Shown: positions 6,516-12,153 of the stretch, one piece after another
Layout: each line of letters begins with the position of its first letter
How positions within the stretch are numbered: the stretch's first letter is position 1
Assembly: GCA_026985705.1 (NCBI GenBank)
Contig: JALSPY010000094.1
Coordinates: forward strand, 1 to 13,359
DNA: 13,359 bases
Origin: Hydrogenothermaceae bacterium
GTDB taxonomy: Bacteria > Aquificota > Aquificia > Aquificales > Hydrogenothermaceae
Reading direction: 5' to 3'
Notes under the pieces: generated by a model
The model's input: only the letters and a program-made list of their open reading frames with translations
Told to the model about the DNA's origin: nothing
Databases searched by the model: none
Position numbers and translations under genes: made by a program

Positions 6516-7130
6516 TTGAGGAATTTGTTAAACATCTTTTTCAGTATTAGTCTAGTCATTTATCTTTTTTCAATTTCATTTGTCAAGGCAGAGGATATAG
6601 AAGATTTAGAGAGACAGCTTGAAAGAAAAGAGTTAGAGGATGACTTTGACAGTAGAGATATTATAGATGAAATAGAGTTGAAGAAAGAGTTAGAAAATTT
6701 AGATAAGAAGTATAAACCTCCTAAGGAATGTAAACCTATAGTAAAGACAAAAACTATATATAAGACTGTTCCTTCTAACTGTAAAGAGGTTAAAAATTAT
6801 TATATAACAAAGAAATATAGTTTATACGATGCTATTATTGCAAACAAGGATAATATTAATTTAACCTATAACCAAATAAGGAAAATAGAGGAAATCCATA
6901 GAAGGCTTTCTGAAAAAATTTTAGATAGAAAGGCAAAAATAAATATAATAAAGAGAAAATTAAACATATTTATAAAGAGAAAAAATATAACAGCGATAAG
7001 AAGCTCTTTAATCCAGATTGCTAGACTAAAATTAGAAATATCTTTCTTAGATATAGTAGAATATATGAAAACTATGGAAATTTTAACAGATAAACAGAAA
7101 AAGCTTTTAGAAAAACTGATAGAATGGTGA
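6516..7130 (+). CDS. Periplasmic Spy/CpxP-like protein with LTxxQ motifs
   Basis: Exported 204-aa protein. The signal peptide MRNLLNIFFSISLVIYLFSI ends near SFVKA (cleavage about 25). An acidic, charged coiled-coil-like stretch follows (26-68), then a short segment with two cysteines (Cys72, Cys89) among lysines. From about 112 to 204 the protein is almost all helical and basic, bracketed by LTYNQ (116-120) and LTDKQ (190-194). Paired LTxxQ motifs in a helical periplasmic domain are the mark of the Spy/CpxP/heavy-metal-sensor group, which act as chaperones or envelope-stress and metal sensors; homology here is inferred from motif and architecture only. The start is TTG with GAGG (6504-6507) 8 nt upstream. 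The stop overlaps the tolC-like start by 7 nt, so the two are translationally linked. Confidence 0.7.
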   Translation: MRNLLNIFFSISLVIYLFSISFVKAEDIEDLERQLERKELEDDFDSRDIIDEIELKKELENLDKKYKPPKECKPIVKTKTIYKTVPSNCKEVKNYYITKKYSLYDAIIANKDNINLTYNQIRKIEEIHRRLSEKILDRKAKINIIKRKLNIFIKRKNITAIRSSLIQIARLKLEISFLDIVEYMKTMEILTDKQKKLLEKLIEW

Positions 7131-8374
7131 AAATATTTATAAAAACTTTTATTATTTTTTTCCTTATTTCCTCTCTGTCTTATGGATTATCCTTAAAGGA
7201 AGCCATAAAACTAGCGAAGGAAAATTATCCTAAACTAAAATCTGAAGAAGAAAAATTAATGTCAGTTAAATTTTCCTATAAATCTGCATTATTTAATTTC
7301 TTTCCAACTTTGTCTTACAGTTTTAATTACAGTAAATATAATGATATAAATCCCTTAGACTACTTTTCTAGGACACACTCTTTAACGGTAAATTGGGTAT
7401 TATTTAATAATGGAAAAAATATAATTCAGTATAAATTGGGAAAGATAAATTATCTTTATCAGAAAGAAAACTTTAAAGAAAAAATTATAAATCTTGTGTA
7501 TGAAGTTAAAAAGGCTTACTTTACAGCTACAGCAAAAAAAGAAATTCTAAGATATAGAAAAATTCAACTAAAATCTGCTGAAGTTGATTATAACTTAGCC
7601 CTTGAAAAGTTTAAACTAGGGCTTGTAAAGAAATCAGATGTTTTAAATGCTAAGGTCAGATATGAAAATGCAAAATACCTCTACATACAGAGTAAGGCTG
7701 ATTATCAAATTTCTTTAGCAGAATTAAATAGTTTATTAGGAATACCTCTAGAGCAGAAAACAGAAATAAATGAAAAAATATTATATTCTTACTGTGGAAA
7801 AAATTTAGAAAGTTTTGATAGTTTGTATAACCAGTTTTTAAAAAACAGACCTATTGTTAAAAGTCTAAATTATAAAAAAAGATTGGCTAGTTTAGAAAAA
7901 GAAAAGTATATATACAGTTATTCTCCTACAATATCCGTATTCTTTCAAAAGAATAAAGTTTATAACTCCTTAACAGGTAGAGATAACTATGATATGTATG
8001 GAATTAGATTTGATTGGCTTCTATTTGACGGCTTGGGAAGATACTATAACTATATAGCTGCAAAATATAATGAGCTTTCAACAAAGTATCAAGTAAGGGA
8101 AACTTTAAGAAAGTTAAAGTTAAATCTCTTTAAGAGATATATAGACTATAAAAGAAATTTAGAGAAAGTTAATCTTGCGAAGGAAATTATAAGACAAGCT
8201 GAAGAAAACTATAAACAAACTTTGGGAGAGTATAAAGTAGGTAAAAACGATATAGTTGCATTAATTAAATCTGAAAAGAGTTTAGCAGATGCCCAGATTA
8301 ATTTGGTAAACTCTGTCTTAAATTTAGTTTTAACCAAAATTGAAATAGAAAAAGAAATAGGAAAAGTAGATTAG
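7124..8374 (+). CDS. TolC-family outer membrane efflux/export channel protein
   Basis: Outer-membrane factor of 416 aa that would form the trimeric channel-tunnel of an RND-type pump or type I exporter. The signal peptide is at 1-21 (VKIFIKTFIIFFLISSLSYG). It then has the family opening LSLKEAIKLAKENYPKLKSE at 22-41 and the two related halves of long helices: KKAYFTATAKKEILRYRK ... ALEKFKLGLVKKSDVLNAK and EENYKQTLGEYKVGKNDIVA. The repeated (E)xxYxxGxxxxxDxL/V pattern at both places is diagnostic. The ATG at 7124 overlaps the upstream stop by 7 nt and has no strong ribosome site, so coupling is likely. No membrane-fusion or inner-membrane pump gene follows, so its partner is encoded elsewhere or is the Spy-like protein's target system. 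Confidence 0.93.
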   Translation: MVKIFIKTFIIFFLISSLSYGLSLKEAIKLAKENYPKLKSEEEKLMSVKFSYKSALFNFFPTLSYSFNYSKYNDINPLDYFSRTHSLTVNWVLFNNGKNIIQYKLGKINYLYQKENFKEKIINLVYEVKKAYFTATAKKEILRYRKIQLKSAEVDYNLALEKFKLGLVKKSDVLNAKVRYENAKYLYIQSKADYQISLAELNSLLGIPLEQKTEINEKILYSYCGKNLESFDSLYNQFLKNRPIVKSLNYKKRLASLEKEKYIYSYSPTISVFFQKNKVYNSLTGRDNYDMYGIRFDWLLFDGLGRYYNYIAAKYNELSTKYQVRETLRKLKLNLFKRYIDYKRNLEKVNLAKEIIRQAEENYKQTLGEYKVGKNDIVALIKSEKSLADAQINLVNSVLNLVLTKIEIEKEIGKVD

Positions 8375-8383
8375 AGCTTTAAG

Positions 8384-8407
8384 TTCACAATAAATTCACT
8401 AAAAATT
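8384..8407 (+). repeat. 11-bp-phased TTCAC direct repeat, copy 2
   Basis: TTCAC at 8384-8388 and 8395-8399, again 11 bp apart, is followed by CTAAAAATT at 8399-8407. It lies in the 90-bp gap between the tolC-like gene and nadD, so it could control nadD or be a relic. Compared with copy 1, the second TTCAC is two bases closer to the CTAAAAATT block. Confidence 0.4.
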
Positions 8408-8464
8408 CTAAGTTTTAACAGAAAATTTTAAACTACATGTAAAAAAATTTTTGAGGTATTATTT

Positions 8465-9088
8465 ATGATAGGACTTTACGGTGGAAGCTTTGACCCAATT
8501 CATATAGGACATTTAAGACTTGCAGAAGATATAAGGGAATATTTTAATCTGAATAAAATTATATTTATACCTACATATATATCACCTTTAAAAAGTAAGA
8601 GTAATGCAAAACCTGAAGATAGACTGAAGATGTTAGAGTTAGCTACTGAATATAATCCCTTTTTTGAAATAGATGATAGAGAGATAAGGGAAAAAGAAGT
8701 ATCATACACAATAAAAACTATAATGTATTACAAAAGCAAACTCAATTATAATCCAATATTTATAGTGGGGAGTGATGCATTTTTAACATTACATAAATGG
8801 AAGGAATACAATGTTCTATTGGAAAATACAAATTTTATAGTAATAGGTAGAGGTAGAGATACTTTAGTAATGTTAGATGAATATCTGAAAAGTATGTTTT
8901 GTAAAAGTATAAGATTAGAAAAAAATATAAATCCATTTTTGGCTGAAGTGTACTTCTTTAATGGAAGAAGAATAGATATCTCTTCTACAGAAATTAGAAA
9001 TAAGATTAAAAGGGGGATACCAATAACATATCTTGTTCCCCCAAATGTAGAAAATTATATAAAAGAGAGAAGACTTTACAGAGATTGA
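8465..9088 (+). CDS. nadD: Nicotinate-nucleotide adenylyltransferase NadD
   Basis: Transfers AMP from ATP to nicotinate mononucleotide, giving deamido-NAD in NAD synthesis. It is 207 aa, normal for the family. The nucleotidyltransferase motif GGSFDPIHIGH is at residues 6-16 (His13, His16), the substrate-binding GSDAF at 102-106 with Trp112, and ISSTEIRNKI, the ATP-binding SSTxIR motif, at 172-181. GAGG (8453-8456) lies 8 nt before the ATG. The stop at 9086-9088 abuts the stop of the convergent hfq with no intergenic base, so transcripts of the two must overlap. A G5/C5 inverted repeat inside its 3' end probably serves hfq as terminator. Confidence 0.97.
   Translation: MIGLYGGSFDPIHIGHLRLAEDIREYFNLNKIIFIPTYISPLKSKSNAKPEDRLKMLELATEYNPFFEIDDREIREKEVSYTIKTIMYYKSKLNYNPIFIVGSDAFLTLHKWKEYNVLLENTNFIVIGRGRDTLVMLDEYLKSMFCKSIRLEKNINPFLAEVYFFNGRRIDISSTEIRNKIKRGIPITYLVPPNVENYIKERRLYRD
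9012..9042 (-). terminator. Candidate hfq transcription terminator inside the nadD coding region
   Basis: GGGGG at 9012-9016 and CCCCC at 9038-9042 form a G+C stem that is striking in such AT-rich DNA. An inner AACA/TGTT pairing stabilises the loop. Read on the minus strand, the hairpin is followed by TTTTAATCTTATTTC. Since hfq ends at 9089 with no gap, its terminator has to be here. The 5' bulge makes the structure imperfect. Confidence 0.4.
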
Positions 9089-9277
9089 TTACTCTACAAT
9101 TATGGTGCTAATAGCATGTTTGTAAATAAGTTGTTTTTCCCCATTTACATTAAGTAAAATTGTGAATTGGTCAACACCTTCAATTTTTCCAGTTATCCTT
9201 GTTCCTCTAATTAAGTAAACAGTTATCTCTTTCCCTTCCTCCTTTAATCTGTTTAAAACTTCATCCTGTATGTTCAT
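9089..9277 (-). CDS. hfq: RNA chaperone Hfq, short form
   Basis: Sm-like hexameric RNA chaperone that helps small RNAs pair with mRNAs. At 62 aa it is only the Sm core with no C-terminal tail (enterobacterial Hfq has about 100). The N-terminal helix IQDEVLNRLKEE retains the conserved Gln (Gln4); Sm1 holds VYLIRGTRITGKIEGVDQF with Asp36-Gln37-Phe38 and TILL; Sm2 is KQLIYKHAISTI with Tyr52, Lys53 and His54, the uridine-binding YKH motif. An unusually strong GGAGGAGG (9290-9283) is 5 nt upstream of the ATG. The usual hfq partners miaA and hflX are absent; here it is alone, convergent with nadD and divergent from the cold-shock gene. Confidence 0.96.
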   Translation of the reverse strand: MNIQDEVLNRLKEEGKEITVYLIRGTRITGKIEGVDQFTILLNVNGEKQLIYKHAISTIIVE

Positions 9278-9300
9278 TTACGCCTCCTCCAAAGTTTTTA

Positions 9301-9474
9301 TTAACTAAATTGTAATTTATCTTTAAAATTTTAACACTTTTTGAATAATTTTTAATCTAATGTATTTTTAAAAATTTTTCAATAAAATTTTTGTTTGTTA
9401 GATGTTTAGTTAAGGATATATATATATTATAGTTCAAGAAAACTTCTAAAATTTGAAGATCTAATTAACTAAAC
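9301..9474. repeat. Three copies of TTTAGTTAA, two as an inverted pair
   Basis: TTAACTAAA at 9301-9309, GTTTAGTTAA at 9404-9413 and its exact complement TTAACTAAAC at 9465-9474. The last two form 10-bp perfect arms 51 nt apart. The first copy lies 24 bp upstream of the hfq start and touches a TACAAT (minus strand, 9314-9309) that could be the hfq -10. They could be sites for one regulator or the stem of an RNA. Confidence 0.4.
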
Positions 9475-9697
9475 AAGGGTTTTTATATAAAAAATATAAA
9501 AAAACTTATACGGAAATTCTGGAAAGAAGGTATTATCTAGGTAATCAGAAAATAACAATAAAATTATATACTGCTTGTGTAAAGATTACAGTAATAGCTA
9601 ATTTTTTTAAAATTCTTTATACAGAAGTTTAGAATTAATTTTTGTTAAATAAAATTTAGTATTTACTTGTTTAATAAATAACTTATATTACTTTCTT

Positions 9698-9726
9698 TTG
9701 CAATTAGATAAAAAAACTGTTATTAT
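9698..9726 (+). promoter_or_regulatory. Candidate promoter of the cold-shock gene
   Basis: TTGCAA (9698-9703) and TATTAT (9721-9726) are separated by exactly 17 bp, a good sigma70-type match. The predicted start near 9733 gives a leader of about 95 nt that begins just before the 19-bp hairpin. Confidence 0.5.
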
Positions 9727-9744
9727 ACTTTTTGAGGTTTTTAT

Positions 9745-9793
9745 TTGCTTAAAGGTCAAAAGATTTCATACTAGTCTCTTGGTCTTTAAGCAA
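9745..9793 (+). promoter_or_regulatory. 19-bp hairpin in the 5' leader of the cold-shock gene
   Basis: Arm 9745-9763 pairs with arm 9775-9793: ten Watson-Crick pairs (TTGCTTAAAG with CTTTAAGCAA), then G-U and U-G wobbles, three pairs, one A-C mismatch and three pairs, closing an 11-nt loop (9764-9774). It ends 18 nt before the ribosome site AGGAGG (9812-9817), and a U-rich tract follows. This could be a temperature- or chaperone-responsive leader, an mRNA stabiliser or an attenuator. The two wobble pairs suggest an RNA rather than a DNA function. Confidence 0.6.
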
Positions 9794-9828
9794 TAATTTT
9801 TATTTTAAGTTAGGAGGTATTTTTTATT

Positions 9829-10035
9829 ATGAGACTTACAGGCACTGTAAAATGGTTCAACTCTAAAAAGGGATATGGTTTTATTACTAGAGATGACGGA
9901 AAGGGAGATGTATTCGTTCACTTCACAGCTATCAAAGAGGATGGCTTCAAAACTCTTGAAGAAGGACAGAAGGTGGAGTTTGAGATTGTTCAGGAAGATA
10001 GAGGTGAAAAAGCTCAAAATGTTGTAAAACTATAA
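9829..10035 (+). CDS. CspA-family cold-shock / RNA chaperone protein
   Basis: Single cold-shock domain of 68 aa that binds single-stranded RNA and DNA and melts RNA structure. The N-terminal TGTVKWFNSKKGYGFITRDD contains RNP1 (KGYGFI, 14-19), followed by RNP2 (VFVHF, 28-32) and the usual end GEKAQNVVKL. The ATG is preceded by AGGAGG (9812-9817) with a rather long 11-nt spacing. It has its own promoter and a structured leader of about 95 nt, a layout like that of cold-regulated csp mRNAs, and ends at a hairpin at 10049-10066. In a probable thermophile it may serve general RNA folding rather than cold shock alone. Confidence 0.97.
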   Translation: MRLTGTVKWFNSKKGYGFITRDDGKGDVFVHFTAIKEDGFKTLEEGQKVEFEIVQEDRGEKAQNVVKL

Positions 10036-10048
10036 ATCTTTTTATAAA

Positions 10049-10066
10049 AGGGGCTAGAAAGCCCCT
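10049..10066. terminator. Shared terminator hairpin between the cold-shock gene and ccdA
   Basis: AGGGGCT (10049-10055) and AGCCCCT (10060-10066) form a perfect 7-bp stem with an AGAA loop between two convergent genes. On the plus strand AAATCT follows; on the minus strand CTTTTATAAAAAG, a slightly better U tract. Probably used in both directions. Confidence 0.7.
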
Positions 10067-10124
10067 AAATCTGCTAAATCATTCTTCTAAATAGTTATTC
10101 TATATAACTTTAATCTACATCAAA

Positions 10125-10982
10125 TTAGAATGGCACAATAGCAGAAATTTTATTTAAATTTCCAGTTATTAAAAGAAATCCTATAAAGATTAAAAGTAAT
10201 CCACCTATCAACTCAACATAGAAAAAGTATCTTGAGAACTTCCTTGTAAAATTTAGGAAGAGATTAATTGTTAATGCAGTTATTATAAAAGGAATTCCTA
10301 AACCCATTGAAAATGAGAATAGTAAAGCCATCCCTTGATATACTGTTTCTTGTTGTGATGCATATAGGAGAATTGCCCCTAATATTGGTCCTATACAGGG
10401 AGACCAGCCAAATGCAAATGCCACACCTATTATAAAAGCCCCAATAATACCTGTTGGTCTTTTCTTTATCTCTGTAGTTTTCTGTTGATATAGAAGAAGA
10501 TAGATTTTGCTGTAATAGAAGATATTTAACACTACAGCTAAGCCTAAAAATACCCAATAATCATTTATAATATTCTTCGTTTTATAAACACCATAGATAT
10601 AAAAAGTTAATAATATTAAAGTTATTCCTAGTAGTATTTCCTTTATCTTTTTATGTTGAAAAATATTTGTAAAATGAATTCCAAGTATAATTACAAATAT
10701 TCCTGCTATCTGAGAAATTAATGTTTTATATTTAAACAGAAGCTGTCCTACAAACGTTGAGCCAGCTCCAAGTAGTGTAAATACTATTGAAAATCCCAAA
10801 ACAAATGCTATAGCAGATAAAAAAATATTTAAATCAAATTTTTTTCCTGTCTCTTGAAAAGAGCTTACAGATATACCTGATATGTATGCTATATATCCGG
10901 GAATGATTGGTAAGACACAAGGGGATAGAAATGCTAAAATTCCACCTAAAAATGCTATAAAAATAGATATTTGATCTTCCAT
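10125..10982 (-). CDS. ccdA: Cytochrome c biogenesis / thiol-disulfide transmembrane protein CcdA, long form
   Basis: Carries reducing equivalents from cytoplasmic thioredoxin across the inner membrane to periplasmic thioredoxin-like proteins used in haem attachment. Both redox motifs are present: FLSPCVLPIIPGYIAYISG with Cys22, and GVAFAFGWSPCIGPILGAI with Cys196. CcdA proteins are usually about 220-240 aa with six helices; this one has 285 aa because residues 112-167 hold an extra block with two hydrophobic segments (about 115-132 and 142-165) between helix 3 and the second half, suggesting eight helices. Family motifs on both sides are intact. GAGG (10994-10991) is 8 nt before the ATG. It lies 22 nt after the glycosyltransferase gene and ends near the 10049-10066 hairpin. 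Confidence 0.92.
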   Translation of the reverse strand: MEDQISIFIAFLGGILAFLSPCVLPIIPGYIAYISGISVSSFQETGKKFDLNIFLSAIAFVLGFSIVFTLLGAGSTFVGQLLFKYKTLISQIAGIFVIILGIHFTNIFQHKKIKEILLGITLILLTFYIYGVYKTKNIINDYWVFLGLAVVLNIFYYSKIYLLLYQQKTTEIKKRPTGIIGAFIIGVAFAFGWSPCIGPILGAILLYASQQETVYQGMALLFSFSMGLGIPFIITALTINLFLNFTRKFSRYFFYVELIGGLLLIFIGFLLITGNLNKISAIVPF

Positions 10983-11004
10983 AACTAAAACCTCTTTTTA
11001 AGTT

Positions 11005-12153
11005 CTAAGTTTCATTATTCAGTATTTTTTCCAGTTCCTTTTCTTTTAGCTTTGTTTCAAAATATTTAAAATACCTATCTGCACTTTTTTCAATGCTAAA
11101 ATTTTTAGTATTTTCAAGAGATTTATTTTTATAATAATCTATAAGTTTATCATCCTCTAGAAAATTTATTATAGCTTTTGCTAAAGCTTTTTCATCTTTA
11201 TTCTTTACAAACAATGCACTATCATTTAGATATTCTATATGACTACCTTTACTTTTAAATGCTATAACTGGTAATCCTAAAGCTTGAGCTTCTAGCGTAG
11301 ACCTAGAAAAACCTTCATAAGAGGAAGTTAAAACATAAATATCAGAGTTAATCATATACTTATATGGATTACTTTTATATCCAAGTAGATATACAGTGTT
11401 TTCCAGATTTAGCTCTTTAATTAAAGCTTCTAAATTTGCTCTTTCTTCACCTTCTCCCAGTATTACTAAATAGGTATTTTTTTTCTTTTCTCTTACAATT
11501 TTAAAAGCCTTTATAAGATACTCATGTCCCTTTTCTTTTATAAGTCTTGAAACATTTAGTATTACTTTTTTTCTAAAAATTTCTTTCTCTTCGTTGTCTA
11601 ATCTATCTAAAGCCTTTTTTCTTATTTCCTTAATGTTAATGAAATTGTAGATAACTTCTATTTTTTCAGGTTCTATAAAAAATGTTTTTTCTATTTCTTT
11701 TTTTATTGTGTAAGAATCAACTACTATACCATCTAAAAATGAATATATATATTTAGATACAAATCTTAAAGGGTATTTATGAAATGATTTAAATTTTTCA
11801 TAATAGTCAACTCTATGGAAAGAACCAATATATACGGCATTATTTATAGGATTAATTAATTTAGATAGGGCTAAAATTATATTTTCTTTATGACAATGGC
11901 TTAATATAACATTAAACTCTTTCTTCTGAATTAACTCACTTAATCTTTGCGAAGCTGATATGATACCATCACTGTTTAAATTGTTAATAAATATATTATC
12001 CTCTAATCGTAAAATTTTATCATCAAGATTATTAATAGCTATCTCTATATACACATTATAGAACTCAAACATATACTTAGCTAACTCCAAAGCAAGTTTA
12101 TATGGTAATTGCTCCTTATTTACATTTCCTAAAAAAAACAGTATTCTTAACAA
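11005..12153 (-). CDS. GT4-family (GT-B fold) glycosyltransferase
   Basis: Predicted cytoplasmic or membrane-associated retaining glycosyltransferase of 382 aa that moves a sugar from a nucleotide donor to lipid or polysaccharide precursors; donor and acceptor unknown. The C-terminal domain shows SRLIKEKGHEYLIKAF (202-217), VILGEGEERANLEALI (230-245), VYLLGYKSNPYKYMINSDIY (254-273) and the donor-site motif SSYEGFSRSTLEAQALGLPV (277-296) with the Ex7E pair Glu280/Glu288. The N-terminal domain (1-170) is diverged, with LSHCHKENIILALSKL at about 84-99. The start is TTG at 12153, inside the last codons of the upstream gene (7-nt overlap), with GAGG (12167-12164) 10 nt upstream. No strong wzx/wzy-type neighbours are visible. 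Confidence 0.9.
   Translation of the reverse strand: MLRILFFLGNVNKEQLPYKLALELAKYMFEFYNVYIEIAINNLDDKILRLEDNIFINNLNSDGIISASQRLSELIQKKEFNVILSHCHKENIILALSKLINPINNAVYIGSFHRVDYYEKFKSFHKYPLRFVSKYIYSFLDGIVVDSYTIKKEIEKTFFIEPEKIEVIYNFINIKEIRKKALDRLDNEEKEIFRKKVILNVSRLIKEKGHEYLIKAFKIVREKKKNTYLVILGEGEERANLEALIKELNLENTVYLLGYKSNPYKYMINSDIYVLTSSYEGFSRSTLEAQALGLPVIAFKSKGSHIEYLNDSALFVKNKDEKALAKAIINFLEDDKLIDYYKNKSLENTKNFSIEKSADRYFKYFETKLKEKELEKILNNET

Larger units (their letters stand above)
9278..9828. other. 551-bp non-coding divergent region between hfq and the cold-shock gene
   Basis: No convincing ORF on either strand, and very high A+T. Contents that can be named: the hfq ribosome site at 9283-9290; TTAACTAAA at 9301-9309; an inverted pair GTTTAGTTAA (9404-9413)/TTAACTAAAC (9465-9474); the small palindrome ATTACAGTAAT (9585-9595); and the promoter and hairpin leader of the cold-shock gene from 9698 on. 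The stretch 9480-9690 shows no structure I can support. A small RNA gene here is possible but unproven. Confidence 0.6.

Noticed and set aside
9411..9430. TA-alternating run as a tandem repeat or origin element
   Set aside because: Only about six TA units in very AT-rich DNA, with no DnaA-box-like words around it.
10264..10557. 97-aa ORF in another frame of ccdA on the same strand
   Set aside because: Cysteine-, asparagine- and arginine-rich translation unlike neighbouring proteins, fully inside a well-supported gene.
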